Positions 1 through 8,794 of a DNA stretch of 64,000 nucleotides are shown one piece after another. The stretch is taken from assembly GCA_963766445.1 (NCBI GenBank), contig CAVXZW010000029.1, positions 195,374 to 259,373 of the forward strand, given 5' to 3'. The notes under the pieces were generated by a model. It saw only the letters and a list, made by a program, of their open reading frames with translations. It did not search any database and had not been told where the DNA came from. The translations under genes and the position numbers were made by a program. The stretch's first letter is position 1, and every line of letters begins with the position of its first letter. This stretch comes from JAICYJ01 sp963766445. GTDB lineage: Bacteria > Actinomycetota > Thermoleophilia > Gaiellales > JAICJC01.

Positions 1-500
1 ACGATGTTCAGCGCCACCAGCAGCAGCACCACGACAGCGCCGCCGTAGATGTCATTGGGATGGGTGTCCAGGTGCCCGCCCGGCCAGAACTTGGCCAGGT
101 AGTGCGGAACGAAGATCGCAGAGATCGCGATCGTGACCGTGTAGTTCAGCATCTGCGCCCAGCCGGCGAAGAACGAGACCGCCTCGTTGAAGGCGTGGCG
201 GGTGAACGACGACGAGCCGCCGGCCTCGGGGAACCGGGCCGTGGCCTCCGCGTAGGTGACGGCCGTGAAGAAGAAGATGATGCCCGAGATGAAGAACGAG
301 ACCGGGGTCAAGCCCAGCGCGTAGGCGGTGACCAGGCCCAGCGCGTAGTAGATCGACGAGCCGACGTTGCCGTAGGCCGTCGAGAACAGCGCTGCCGTCC
401 CGAGGACTCGGTGCAGACCCCCGGCTTGGCGGCGCTTCACGGGCACCGCGCTGTTATACAGCGCGCGGCGGTACTCCGGCTTCAGCCTGACCGCGCACAT
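1..500 (-). CDS. APC-family amino-acid permease, partial (C-terminus beyond window)
   Basis: This is the N-terminal part of a membrane transporter that runs off the window edge on the minus strand. The reading frame from ATG at 500 gives about 166 residues. A short basic N-terminus (PVKRRQAGG) is followed by the APC-superfamily helix 1 signature GNVGSSIYYALG, then hydrophobic segments (SFFISGIIFFFTAVTYAEA, FFAGWAQMLNYTVTIAISAIF) and EAGGSSSF, typical of cation-coupled amino-acid permeases in the inner membrane. The start overlaps the end of the pyrophosphatase gene by 47 bp. GTG at 446, just past that gene's stop, is an alternative start. Substrate cannot be told from this fragment. Confidence 0.82.
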   Translation of the reverse strand, partial: MCAVRLKPEYRRALYNSAVPVKRRQAGGLHRVLGTAALFSTAYGNVGSSIYYALGLVTAYALGLTPVSFFISGIIFFFTAVTYAEATARFPEAGGSSSFTRHAFNEAVSFFAGWAQMLNYTVTIAISAIFVPHYLAKFWPGGHLDTHPNDIYGGAVVVLLLVALNI

Positions 501-2595
501 GGGCGTGCGCGGTCAGGCCGACGGTCTGAGGCGCTGCCCCGACCCGGCTAGCGACGTGAGCAAGCGGGATTATCAAAATCGCCACAATATTGGTGATCTT
601 GATCATCGGGTTGATGGCCGGACCGGCCGTATCCTTGTAGGGATCGCCGACCGTGTCGCCGGTGATCGAGGCCGCGTGCGCCGGCGAGCCCTTGCCGCCG
701 TGCGCGCCGTCCTCGATCAGCTTCTTGGCGTTGTCCCAGGCGCCGCCGCCGGAGGTCATCGAGATGGCGAGGAACAGCCCGGTCACGATCGTGCCCACCA
801 GCAGCCCTCCCAGCGCCTGGTAGGAGATCAGGCCGACCACGATCGGCACGGCCACCGGGATCAGCGCCGGCAGCTGCATCTCGCGGATCGCGGTCTTGGT
901 GACCAGGTCGACGCAGCGCGCGTAGTCGGGCTTGGCGGTGCCCTCCATGATCCCCGGGATCTCCCGGAACTGGCGGCGCACCTCCTCGACCACCTGGCTG
1001 CCGGCGCGGCCGACGGCGTCCATCGCCAGCGAGGCGAACAGGAACGGCATCAGGCCGCCGATCAGCAGGCCGGCCAGCACCCACGGGTCGTTGATCCGAA
1101 ACACGATCGGGTGGCCCACCTGCTTGGCCAGCTCGTCGTTGTAGCTCTGGAACAGCACCAGCGCGGCCAGGCCGGCCGAGCCGATCGCATAGCCCTTGGT
1201 GACGGCCTTGGTGGTGTTGCCGACCGCGTCCAGCGGGTCGGTGACGTTGTCGCGCACCTCGTGCGGCAGGTCGGCCATCTCGGCGATGCCGCCGGCGTTG
1301 TCGGTGACCGGGCCGAAGGCGTCCAGCGCGACCACCATGCCCGCCATCGAGAGCATGGCCGTGACCGCGGTCGCGATGCCGTAGATGCCGGCCAGCTTGT
1401 AGGAGCCGAGCGTGCCCACGACCAGCACGATCACCGGCAGCGCGGTGGCCTGCATGCCCACCGCCAGGCCGGCGATGATGTTGGTCGCGTGGCCGGTGGT
1501 CGACTGCTGGGCGATCCGCTTGACCGGATTGAACCGGGTGCCGGTGTAGTACTCGGTGATGCCGACCAGGAGCGCCGTGATGATGAGCCCGATCAGGGCG
1601 CACAGGTAGATCCGGCCCCAGCCGTGGGGCAGGTCGCCGGCCACCGAGTGGATCACCGGGATGTAGATCAGCGCGGACAGCGCGGCCGAGACGAACACGC
1701 CGGTGTAGAGCGCCGCCATGATGCTGCCGCTCTTCGGCAGCCGCACCAGCAGCGTGCCCACGATCGACGCCGGGATCGCCAGCGCGCCCAGCAGCAGCGG
1801 CAGCACGACCGCCGCGTGGATGCCGCTGAGCGCGCCCAGGAACATGGCCGCGACGATCGTCACCGCGTAGGTCTCGAACAGGTCGGCCGCCATGCCGGCG
1901 TCGTCGCCGACGTTGTCACCGACGTTGTCGGCGATCACGGCCGGGTTGCGCGGGTCGTCCTCGGGGATGCCGGCCTCGATCTTGCCCACCAGGTCGGCGC
2001 CCACGTCGGCGCCCTTGGTGAAGATGCCGCCGCCCAGCCGGGCGAACACCGAGATCAGCGAGCCACCGAAGGCCAGGCCGACCAGCGCCTTGGTCGCCGA
2101 CTGGTCGCTGTAGTCCATCACGCGCAGGACGCCGTAGTAGCCGGCCACGCCCAGCAGGCCCAGGCCGACCACCAGGATGCCGGTCACCGTGCCGCCCTTG
2201 AAGGCCACCGACAGCGCCGGCGCCATGCCGCTCTTCGCGGCCTCGGCGGTGCGGACGTTCGCGCGCACGGCCACGTTCATGCCGATGAAGCCGGTGATCC
2301 CTGACAGCACCGCGCCGATCACGAACCCGATCGCCACCTTCGCGCCCAGGTCGCCGGTCCAGATGCCGGCCACGGCGATCGCGATCGCCACCACCACGGC
2401 CACCCCTGCGATGGTCGTGTACTGGCGGCGCAGATAGGCTGCCGCTCCCTCCTGGATCGCCGCGGCAATCTCGCGCATGCGGTCGGATCCCTGCGGCTGC
2501 GCCAGCACCCAGCGGGTCAGTGCGAGCCCGTATACAACCGCCGCGGCGCCACACACGAGCGCGATCAGGACGGCATGGTCAACCAGTGAACTCAC
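454..2595 (-). CDS. hppA: Membrane-bound proton-translocating pyrophosphatase, K+-independent type
   Basis: This enzyme hydrolyses pyrophosphate in the inner membrane and pumps protons outward. It has 713 residues, about the usual length, and many hydrophobic helices. The catalytic signature DVGADLVGKIEAGIPEDD and the double motif DNVGDNVGDDAG are present, as is the C-terminal GDTVGDPYKDTAGPAINP region. The residue that sets potassium dependence is lysine (GNTTKAV), which in this family marks the K+-independent, H+-pumping class. The GTG start at 2595 is preceded by TAAGGAG eight bases upstream. The last ~30 residues (after ASRVGAAP) look poorly conserved and overlap the permease start downstream, so the pair may be co-transcribed. 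Confidence 0.95.
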   Translation of the reverse strand: MSSLVDHAVLIALVCGAAAVVYGLALTRWVLAQPQGSDRMREIAAAIQEGAAAYLRRQYTTIAGVAVVVAIAIAVAGIWTGDLGAKVAIGFVIGAVLSGITGFIGMNVAVRANVRTAEAAKSGMAPALSVAFKGGTVTGILVVGLGLLGVAGYYGVLRVMDYSDQSATKALVGLAFGGSLISVFARLGGGIFTKGADVGADLVGKIEAGIPEDDPRNPAVIADNVGDNVGDDAGMAADLFETYAVTIVAAMFLGALSGIHAAVVLPLLLGALAIPASIVGTLLVRLPKSGSIMAALYTGVFVSAALSALIYIPVIHSVAGDLPHGWGRIYLCALIGLIITALLVGITEYYTGTRFNPVKRIAQQSTTGHATNIIAGLAVGMQATALPVIVLVVGTLGSYKLAGIYGIATAVTAMLSMAGMVVALDAFGPVTDNAGGIAEMADLPHEVRDNVTDPLDAVGNTTKAVTKGYAIGSAGLAALVLFQSYNDELAKQVGHPIVFRINDPWVLAGLLIGGLMPFLFASLAMDAVGRAGSQVVEEVRRQFREIPGIMEGTAKPDYARCVDLVTKTAIREMQLPALIPVAVPIVVGLISYQALGGLLVGTIVTGLFLAISMTSGGGAWDNAKKLIEDGAHGGKGSPAHAASITGDTVGDPYKDTAGPAINPMIKITNIVAILIIPLAHVASRVGAAPQTVGLTAHAHVRGQAEAGVPPRAV

Positions 2596-2632
2596 GTGGC
2601 AAGCTCCTTAGAGGGTCGATGACAACCGCGCG

Positions 2633-2638
2633 ATTGTA
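2633..2638 (-). promoter_or_regulatory. Probable -10 box of hppA
   Basis: TACAAT on the minus strand would start a transcript near 2626, giving a leader of about 30 nt that carries the AAGGAG ribosome site (2604-2609) before the GTG at 2595. No convincing -35 box is visible at 17 bp, so confidence is moderate. Confidence 0.45.
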
Positions 2639-2708
2639 TCAGCGGTCGCGGCTTGAACAGGCGGGTTACCCGGGAGGTTGTGACGCCCCGGACGGCCCCG
2701 CCGGATTG

Positions 2709-3506
2709 CTAGAATCGGGCTCCCGTGAGCGCCGTCGCGCAGGTGTCCTGGGGCTGCGGGCCGATCTTCGGAATCGCCTCGAACAGCAGCCGCCGCAGCT
2801 TCTCGTTGTTCTCGGTGAACACCTTGACCACGGACTCGTGGCTGACAGGTTCCACGTCGGGGTCGTCCTCCAGGCCCACGTCGTAGTCGGTGATCAGCGA
2901 GACGTTGGCGTAGCAGAGCTCCAGCTCGCGGGCCAGCCAGCCCTCGGGGTAGGCCGTCATGTTGATCACGCCCCACCCCATCTGGCTGAACCAGCGGCTC
3001 TCCGACCGTGTCGAGAAGCGCGGGCCCTGGATCACCACCACGGTGCCGCCGTCGCGGATGTCGAGGCCCTGCGAGCGGCCGGTCTCGAGCAGGATCTGCC
3101 GCAGCTCCGAGCAGTACGGGTCGGCGGCCGAGACGTGCGTCGTCACCGGCCCGTCGTAGAACGTGTCGGCGCGGCCGCTGGTGCGATCGACGAACTGGTC
3201 GCAGACCACGAACGTGCCCGGCGGCAGCTCCTTGGACAGGCTGCCCGACGCGCACGGGCCGATCACGCGCCGCACGCCCAGCTCCTTCATCGCCCACAGG
3301 TTGGCCCGGTAGGGGATCGCGTGCGGCGGCAGGCTGTGGGTGCGACCGTGGCGGGGCATGAACGCCACCCGCTTGCCGCCCACGTCGCCGATCACGAAGC
3401 GGTCCGAGGTGGGGCCGTACGGCGTGTCCACCACCACGTCCTCGGCGTCGTCGAGGAACGAGTAGAACCCCGACCCTCCGAACACCCCGATCTCGGCGCT
3501 GCTCAT
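2709..3506 (-). CDS. mtnP: S-methyl-5'-thioadenosine phosphorylase
   Basis: A 265-residue cytosolic purine phosphorylase that splits methylthioadenosine into adenine and methylthioribose-1-phosphate (methionine salvage). Visible are the N-terminal phosphate-binding GGSGFYSF, the PRHGRTHSLPPHAIPYRANL segment, the substrate-pocket NMTAYPE, and TDYDVG, whose aspartates mark adenine rather than hypoxanthine specificity in this family. The ATG at 3506 overlaps the stop of the upstream DUF1844-like gene (ATGA), so the two are translationally coupled. It is the last gene of the GCS2 - DUF1844-like - mtnP unit. A methylthioinosine phosphorylase role is the main alternative. Confidence 0.93.
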   Translation of the reverse strand: MSSAEIGVFGGSGFYSFLDDAEDVVVDTPYGPTSDRFVIGDVGGKRVAFMPRHGRTHSLPPHAIPYRANLWAMKELGVRRVIGPCASGSLSKELPPGTFVVCDQFVDRTSGRADTFYDGPVTTHVSAADPYCSELRQILLETGRSQGLDIRDGGTVVVIQGPRFSTRSESRWFSQMGWGVINMTAYPEGWLARELELCYANVSLITDYDVGLEDDPDVEPVSHESVVKVFTENNEKLRRLLFEAIPKIGPQPQDTCATALTGARF

Positions 3507-3893
3507 ACGTCTCCTCCCGGTGTCCAGATGGGCGGCCGCGGCGGCGTCTCGACCGCCGGTTGCACGTCCTTGGGCGGCTGCTGCTCCTGTCCGGCGGCGG
3601 GCCCGGCGGCGGGCGCGCTGGCCTCGGCGTAGGCCAGCTGCAGCTCGGACAGTGCGCGGCGGTACTGGCGCAGATGCTCGGGCGGCAGCAGCCGACCCGA
3701 CCACCGGCATCAGTGCGTCGGCGGTATCGATCGCAAGCTGCGCCTGCTCGAGATCGCCCTTGCGCGCGATCTCGTCGGCGGCCAGCGAGATCGCCAGCTG
3801 CGCGGTCGACAGCACCAGCTCCGGCACCGTCGGCATCCGCATCTCCTGCTCGGCGCCGCCCGGTTCCGGCCCCTGTGCGCCCGTGTCGCTCAT
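3503..3893 (-). CDS. Small DUF1844-like helical protein, frame broken near 3699
   Basis: The frame from ATG at 3893 encodes VPELVLSTAQLAISLAADE and LEQAQLAIDTADALMPVVG. It then continues in another frame as RLLPPEHLRQYRRALSELQ, followed by a Pro/Ala-rich tail ending in TPGGDV. Joining the frames near 3699 (one extra T, or two missing bases) gives about 129 residues. The helix - SLA/LE-A - helix pattern resembles DUF1844 proteins, whose function is unknown. GGAGGG precedes the start. It overlaps both neighbours by ATGA (upstream GCS2 ligase, downstream mtnP). The break is more likely a sequence error than real decay, since both parts are well formed. Confidence 0.7.
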
Positions 3894-5086
3894 AGCGCTC
3901 CCTCCCTGTCCGACAGCCATTCCCCGACCGACCGCTGGTTACGCTCGACCACGTCCGGCCACAGCTCGCGCGGGTCGGCGCCATCCTCCATCAGCTCGTC
4001 CATGCGCTGCGACAGGGTCGGCTGGCGCAGCGGCGGCAGGTAGGGCGCGATGCCCAGATCGGCTGCGGTGTCTGCGACCTGGTCGAGCACCTGCTCGAGG
4101 CGCTCCAGCGCCGGGATCGAGCGGCGCGCGGCCAGGTCGATCAGCTCGCCCGACATGCCCCAGCGGATCGCCCGCCACATGTTCTCCTCGAGGTCGCGGC
4201 CGGGATAGGCGGGCAGCGGCTCGCCGGCGTCGAAGCGACGGGCGAAGTCGGCGGTCAGCGCCACCATCAGGCCGGCCAGCGCCACGGAGCGCGCGAACTC
4301 GGGCTGCCCGTCGCAGATCCGGGTCTCGACGGTGGGATAGGCCTGGTGCGGGCGCACGCTCCACCAGATCTCGGTGTGCTCGCGGATCGAGCGCGTCGCG
4401 ATCAGGAAGCGGACGAACTCCGCGTACTGATCCCAGCCGGAGAAGCTGTCGGGGATCCCGCAGCGCGGGAAGAACTTGGTGAAGATCTCGGTGCGGGTCG
4501 AGTGCAGGTGCGTGTGGCGCCCCTCCAGCCACGGCGAGCTGCCGGAGAAGGCCAGTAGCTCCGGCAACACCGAGCGAAGGGCGCTGTTGACGGCGATCGC
4601 GCGGTCGGCGCCGTTGATGCCGACGTGCACGTGCAGGCCGAACGTGTTGTTGCGCCAGGCCACGTAGCGCAGCGTCGACTCGACGATCGCGTAGTGCGGC
4701 GTGTCGATCACCTGCTGGTCCTCCCAGCGCGAGTACGGATGCGTGCCGGCGGCGCAGAGGCGGTAGCCGAGGTCGTCGGCCAGGTCAAGCAGGTCGGCCC
4801 GCCGCTGTGCCATCGCGGCGGCAGCCTCGGCAAAGCTGTCGCACTTGCCGGTCCTGACCTCGACCTCGCTGCGGATCAGCTCCCCCGCCACCATCTCTCG
4901 CAGCGTCGCGTGCTCGCGGGCGGCCACGTCGAACCGCTCGAAGCCGGACGTCATCTCCAGCGTGGCCGGTTCGAGGATCGCGAACTCCTCCTCGACCGCG
5001 ATGGTGAAGTCCTCGGCCTGCTCGAACTGGACGCGCGCGTTCTCGAGCGCCGCCAGCGGGTCGGTGATCTTGGGCGACTCTCCCAT
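3890..5086 (-). CDS. Carboxylate-amine ligase of the GCS2 (YbdK) family, copy 1
   Basis: A 398-residue member of the glutamate-cysteine ligase family 2, which joins a carboxylate to an amine with ATP; YbdK relatives have weak glutamate-cysteine ligase activity. Seen are the start of the fold (FTIAVEEEFAILEP), the acidic metal-binding strand SEVEVRTGKC, and the histidine strand NNTFGLHVHVGI, then STRTEIF and the WWSVRPHQAYPTVETRICD segment. The ATG at 5086 was chosen because the alignable family sequence begins about 30 residues later; the open frame continues upstream without conservation. It is the first gene of a unit with the DUF1844-like gene and mtnP. A second, divergent family member lies at 56405-57568. 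Confidence 0.9.
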   Translation of the reverse strand: MGESPKITDPLAALENARVQFEQAEDFTIAVEEEFAILEPATLEMTSGFERFDVAAREHATLREMVAGELIRSEVEVRTGKCDSFAEAAAAMAQRRADLLDLADDLGYRLCAAGTHPYSRWEDQQVIDTPHYAIVESTLRYVAWRNNTFGLHVHVGINGADRAIAVNSALRSVLPELLAFSGSSPWLEGRHTHLHSTRTEIFTKFFPRCGIPDSFSGWDQYAEFVRFLIATRSIREHTEIWWSVRPHQAYPTVETRICDGQPEFARSVALAGLMVALTADFARRFDAGEPLPAYPGRDLEENMWRAIRWGMSGELIDLAARRSIPALERLEQVLDQVADTAADLGIAPYLPPLRQPTLSQRMDELMEDGADPRELWPDVVERNQRSVGEWLSDREGAL

Positions 5087-5129
5087 CCGGGGCGGCACGA
5101 TACCGGAGCCCCGCCCGGTAGCGAGAGTT

Positions 5130-5501
5130 CTACTCGGTTCGATCCTGTCCCGTCTCGTGCTCGAACCAGGTCTCTGCTCGCTCGAGCCTGCTTGCGGACT
5201 CCGGCTCGATCGTCGCACTCTCCGGTGGATCGTGCAGGGGAAGGTGCGCCGCCTCCTCGGCCGAGATCGACAGCGTCACCCGGCCCGGATCGATCGAGGC
5301 GACCTGGTCGGCGGTCACGTAGTGCGGACGATCTTCGTAGTTGTGGAAGACGAACGGGCCGCCGTGATGGGTGATTGCAAGGCCATCGAAGATGTCCTCG
5401 TTCTTGTCACCCACTACGAGGAACACCTTCCCGACCTGCTCGTCGTCTGCTGCGTACACCGGCCAGTTGTGCTCGATGGTCTTCCAGGCAACAGTCGTCA
5501 T
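5130..5501 (-). CDS. PRC-barrel/DUF2171-like small protein
   Basis: A 123-residue protein with a PRC-barrel-like N-terminal half (YAADDEQVGKVFLVVGD, then DGLAI and VTADQVASIDPGRVTLSI), followed by an acidic C-terminus rich in Glu, Ser and His. PRC-barrel proteins are generally small beta-barrel adaptors; no catalytic residues are apparent. The ATG at 5501 has GGAGGT five bases upstream, which decides this start over the TTG at 5507. It stands between the glycosyltransferase (stop at 5520) and the GCS2 ligase on the same strand, and may be co-transcribed with both. The exact role is unknown. Confidence 0.75.
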   Translation of the reverse strand: MTTVAWKTIEHNWPVYAADDEQVGKVFLVVGDKNEDIFDGLAITHHGGPFVFHNYEDRPHYVTADQVASIDPGRVTLSISAEEAAHLPLHDPPESATIEPESASRLERAETWFEHETGQDRTE

Positions 5502-5519
5502 CGTCAACCTCCGATCAGG

Positions 5520-6770
5520 TCAGCCAAGTCTAGTAGGCACCGAGATCAGGCGATCGGCGATCCGCTCCCAGCTCCAGCGGGCGCAGACCCGCTCGCGGCC
5601 GAGCAGGCCGATCGCCTCCCGGTCGGCCGCGGGCATGTCCATGACCTCGCCGACCGCGCGTTCCAGGTCGTCGACGGAGCCGTCGAACGTGCGCGAGGCA
5701 GGGCCCAGGCCGGCCGCCACCTCGGCCAGCCCGGAGTGGTCGGAGACGACCGTCATCAGGCCGCAGCTGGCGGCCTCGGCGGCGACCATCCCGAACGCCT
5801 CAGGCAGCACGCTCGGCACCACCACCAGCTCGGCGCACGGCACCAGCTGCTGCAGCTGGGCATGATCCATCGCGCCGGTGAAGATCACGCGCTCGCCTGC
5901 CAGCGACTCCAGCCAGGCCCGGTCGGAGCCGAAGCCGACCACCACCAGCGACGTGTCGGGGTACCGCGGCGCCAACCGCCGCCACGCGTCGAGCAGCAGG
6001 TGCACGCCCTTCTGGCGCAGCAGCTTGCCGAAGTAGAGGATGAACGGCCCGACCTGCTCGAGGCGATCGGCGGCATCGGCGTCGGGGTGCCGTTCCGGGT
6101 GGGCGCCGGGCCGGTCTGACCGCAGCAGCTCGACCAGCACCTGCCGGGAGCCTCCGTCCGGGCGGAACGCGTCCACGTCGACGCCGGGCGGGACGATCGC
6201 GATGCGATCGAGGTACGGGCCGTCGCCCAGCAGCTCACGGGTCACATCCACGATGTGCTGCGACCCGGCGAACACGGCGTGCGCCGAGTCGAGCGGACCG
6301 CGGGCCAGGTCGGCCAGACGCCGGCTACCGCGGATCGCGTATTCCAGCTCGGATCCGTGCAGCTTGACGGCGTACGGCGTGGCGGAGGCCGCGCAGCCGC
6401 GCCGTGCCACCGGGCCGCCCATGATGGCGTGGTTCGCCATCACCAGGTCGGCGGGTTCGCGCTCCAGCTCGGCGGCCAGCGCCGACGCGTTCAGGGCGAG
6501 GTAGCGCTCCAGCTCGGCGTCTGAGAAGTCACCGACCAGGCGCGCCTCGATGCCCTGGTAGCGGTCGAGCACGAACGTCGGCAGCAGCGGCCCTGCCTCG
6601 GGGCGGATGATGCGCACGCCCGGGCCGAGCGAGAACTGATCCGGGTGCGGCTCCTGGCAGAGCACGCGCACGTCGTGACCGAGCAGCGCCCAGGCGCGGG
6701 CCACGTGCTGGGTGTAGATGTTGGAGCCGGTCCCCGACAGCAGGTAGCCGTGCCAGAGGATCAGGTTCAC
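5520..6770 (-). CDS. Family 4 glycosyltransferase
   Basis: A 416-residue GT-B enzyme of the GT4 family. The N-terminal Rossmann half begins NLILWHGYLLSGTGSNIYT, the acceptor-side glycine loop. The C-terminal half carries FILYFGKLLRQKG and PEAFGMVAAEAA, the EX7E nucleotide-sugar motif. GT4 enzymes transfer a sugar from a nucleotide or phosphate donor with retention, often in cell-envelope or solute synthesis; donor and acceptor cannot be assigned. It lies between rex and the PRC-barrel gene on the same strand. The GTG at 6770 follows a GGAG at 6779-6782. Confidence 0.9.
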   Translation of the reverse strand: MNLILWHGYLLSGTGSNIYTQHVARAWALLGHDVRVLCQEPHPDQFSLGPGVRIIRPEAGPLLPTFVLDRYQGIEARLVGDFSDAELERYLALNASALAAELEREPADLVMANHAIMGGPVARRGCAASATPYAVKLHGSELEYAIRGSRRLADLARGPLDSAHAVFAGSQHIVDVTRELLGDGPYLDRIAIVPPGVDVDAFRPDGGSRQVLVELLRSDRPGAHPERHPDADAADRLEQVGPFILYFGKLLRQKGVHLLLDAWRRLAPRYPDTSLVVVGFGSDRAWLESLAGERVIFTGAMDHAQLQQLVPCAELVVVPSVLPEAFGMVAAEAASCGLMTVVSDHSGLAEVAAGLGPASRTFDGSVDDLERAVGEVMDMPAADREAIGLLGRERVCARWSWERIADRLISVPTRLG

Positions 6771-6833
6771 GACGCTCCGGCGGGCTCGCGGGGGGACACC
6801 GCTCTATTCAACCACCGCGCGCTGCTGGTGCTA

Positions 6834-7490
6834 CTACGTGAGGTGGAAGTAGAGCGCGTAGAGCAGCGCGGCGGCCGGGCTCGAGCGGTGCACGGTGACG
6901 TCGGGCGGGGTGTCGATCAGCGCGTCCGAGTAGCTGAAGATGATCTTCACGCCGGCCTCGACCAATGCGTCCGCGGCCGGCTGCGCAGCGGCCGGCGGCA
7001 CCGCCAGCACGCCCACGATGATGTTCTTCTCGCGCACCATCTCGGCCAGCGTGGCCGGGTTTTGTACCGACAGCGAGGAGATCTGGGTGCCGACCTTGCG
7101 CGGGTCACTGTCGAAGACACCGGCGATGTGAAAGCCGTGGTCAGCGAACACGGTCGACGAGGCGATCGCACGGCCCAGGTCGCCGGCGCCGATCAGGGCG
7201 ATGTTGTGCTGGCCGGACGTGCGCAGGATGCCGCGGATCTCCCCGATCAGCGAGTCGATGTTGTAGCCCACCCCGCGCTTGCCGAACTTGCCGAAGCCGG
7301 ACAGGTCGCGGCGGATCTGGGTGGCGTTGACGTTCGTGTACTCGCCGATCTCCTGTGACGAGATCGAATCGCGTCCCATCTTCTTGGCCTGCGTGAGCAC
7401 CTGCAGATACCGGGACAGCCGCGCGGCGACCCCCACCGTGAGTCGTTCCTGCGACAACGATTCCTCCCTGGCCATGGTTCCTTGTGACAT
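6834..7490 (-). CDS. rex: Redox-sensing transcriptional repressor Rex
   Basis: Rex senses the NADH/NAD+ ratio and represses respiratory and fermentative genes. The N-terminal winged helix shows VAARLSRYLQVLTQA and NVNATQIRRDLSGFGKFGKR, the recognition-helix region. It is followed by the Rossmann nucleotide loop ALIGAGDLGRAIA and a C-terminal swapped-helix region. Start choice is not firm. ATG 7490 sits nine bases after TACACT, but ATG 7475 and a TTG at 7457 preceded by GGGAGGA are alternatives. A Rex-type operator overlaps the start, which suggests autoregulation. The upstream gene is the glutaredoxin-like protein, on the same strand 58 bp away. Confidence 0.93.
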   Translation of the reverse strand: MSQGTMAREESLSQERLTVGVAARLSRYLQVLTQAKKMGRDSISSQEIGEYTNVNATQIRRDLSGFGKFGKRGVGYNIDSLIGEIRGILRTSGQHNIALIGAGDLGRAIASSTVFADHGFHIAGVFDSDPRKVGTQISSLSVQNPATLAEMVREKNIIVGVLAVPPAAAQPAADALVEAGVKIIFSYSDALIDTPPDVTVHRSSPAAALLYALYFHLT

Positions 7491-7505
7491 TGCACGAGCA
7501 GTGTA
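7482..7505 (-). promoter_or_regulatory. rex promoter -10 (7500-7505) overlapped by a Rex-like operator (7482-7497)
   Basis: TACACT at 7505-7500 is a plausible -10 box. Immediately downstream, the plus strand reads TTGTGACATTGCACGA, close to the Rex consensus of TTGTGA-type half sites facing each other (second half imperfect). A perfect 11-bp palindrome of the same TTGTCACAA type lies at 7532-7542. Family knowledge says Rex often represses itself. The match here is by eye only. Confidence 0.5.
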
Positions 7506-7547
7506 GCGAGCGGCTTCTCTATGCACGTCCGCTTGTCACAAGGGTCG

Positions 7548-7808
7548 TCAGGAAGCGGACGCTTGTGACGCCGCCACCACCCGCCGCGCCAGCTCCACGG
7601 GCTCGACGCGGTACTTGAACACCTTGCGGCCGGCCACGTACACGACCGGGATCTGCTCGCGGTGGCGCGCCTCGAGCTCGGCATCGCCGGAGATGTCCAC
7701 CAGCTGCAGGTCGAAGCCGAGCAGCGGCTGCTGGCGTTCGAGCACGTCCTTGGCGAGATCGCAGAGGTGGCAGCCGGGCGCGCCGTAGAGCACCACCGGG
7801 ACGGTCAC
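7548..7808 (-). CDS. Glutaredoxin-like (DUF836-type) thiol protein
   Basis: An 86-residue thioredoxin-fold protein with the redox motif C-H-L-C in LYGAPGCHLCDLAKDVL, followed by VDISGDAELEARHREQIPV (the cis-proline region) and VYVAGRKVFKYRVE. Such proteins usually carry out thiol-disulfide exchange in the cytosol. The GTG start at 7808 overlaps the tsaD stop (GTGA), so it is the last gene of the tsaE-tsaB-rimI-tsaD operon. No ribosome site of its own is apparent. Confidence 0.85.
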   Translation of the reverse strand: MTVPVVLYGAPGCHLCDLAKDVLERQQPLLGFDLQLVDISGDAELEARHREQIPVVYVAGRKVFKYRVEPVELARRVVAASQASAS

Positions 7809-8794
7809 GCCGTGGCGTAGGCGTCGCGGGCCAGGTACTCGGGATAGGGCAGCGCCGGGCAGAAGCGGGCGGCCGACGCGATCATGGCGGCGTTGTCGGA
7901 GCAGAGCGCGAGCGGAGCCAGCGCCAGCCGCACGCCGGCGCGCGCGCACTCCTGCTCCAGCGCGGCGCGCAGCACGCCGTTGGCCGCGACGCCGCCGACC
8001 ACGGCCAGCGTGTCGCGGCCGGTCACCTCCAGCGCCCGCATCGTGCGCGACACCAGCGAGCGCACCAGGGCGCGCTGGTAGGACGCCGCCAGGTCGGCGC
8101 GCCCGGCGTCGCCGGCGCCGGCGGCCAGCACGGCGGTGCGCAGGGCGGTCTTGAGGCCGCTGAACGAGAGGTCGAGGCCCTCGCGGCCGGCCATGGCCAC
8201 GGCGAACTCGTGCGCGTGGTCGTCGCCGCCGCGGGCCAGCTGCTCGAGCGCGGCGCCGCCGGGATAGCCGAGGCCGAGCAGGCGCGCGCCCTTGTCGAAG
8301 CGCCTCGCCCGCGGCGTCGTCGAGCGTCTGCCCGACGACGCGCATGCCGGGGCCGTGGTCGTCCACCTCGGCCAGCAGGGTGTGGCCACCCGACGCCAGC
8401 AGCACGAGGAACGGCGGCGCCACCGGCTCCGGCTCCAGGTACAGCGATGCGACATGGCCGTGCAGGTGGCCGACGGGGATCAGCGGCAGGCGGCGTGCGA
8501 AGGCCAGCGCCTTGGCGGTCGCCAGGCCGACCAGCAGCGCGCCGATCAGGCCCGGCCCCTCGGTGACGGCGACGGCGTCGACCCGGTCGAATCCGACCCC
8601 GGCGTCGACCAGCGCCCGCTCGACGACGGGCACGCACAGCTCCAGGTGGCGGCGCGAGGCCACCTCGGGACGACCCCGCCGTAGCGGGCGTGCAGCTCGG
8701 CCTGGGACGCGACCACGCTCGACCGCAGCCGTCCGGCGTCGTCGACCAGCGCGGCGGCGGTCTCGTCACAGGAGCTCTCGATCGCGAGGATCAC
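7805..8794 (-). CDS. tsaD: tRNA N6-adenosine threonylcarbamoyltransferase, two frame breaks
   Basis: TsaD transfers the threonylcarbamoyl group to A37 of ANN-decoding tRNAs. The three pieces read in order: VILAIESSCDETAAALVDD; then the metal-binding HLHGH and LLASGGHTLL; then FDKGARLLGLGYPGG, SFSGLK, VVGGVAANGVLR and CSDNAAM. The pieces are in different frames. A missing base near 8667 separates VVP from VASRRHLELC, and an extra C near 8301 separates AGEA from FDKG. The net length (329 residues) is normal, so these look like sequence errors in an essential gene. The GTG start at 8794 overlaps the rimI stop, and the stop overlaps the glutaredoxin-like gene. Confidence 0.88.

Noticed and set aside
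499..2304. Long plus-strand open frame opposite hppA (also 47751-50567 opposite polA and 28713-31949 minus)
   Set aside because: Products are Arg/His/Gln/Gly-rich with no motif, and arise from high GC content on the strand opposite real genes.
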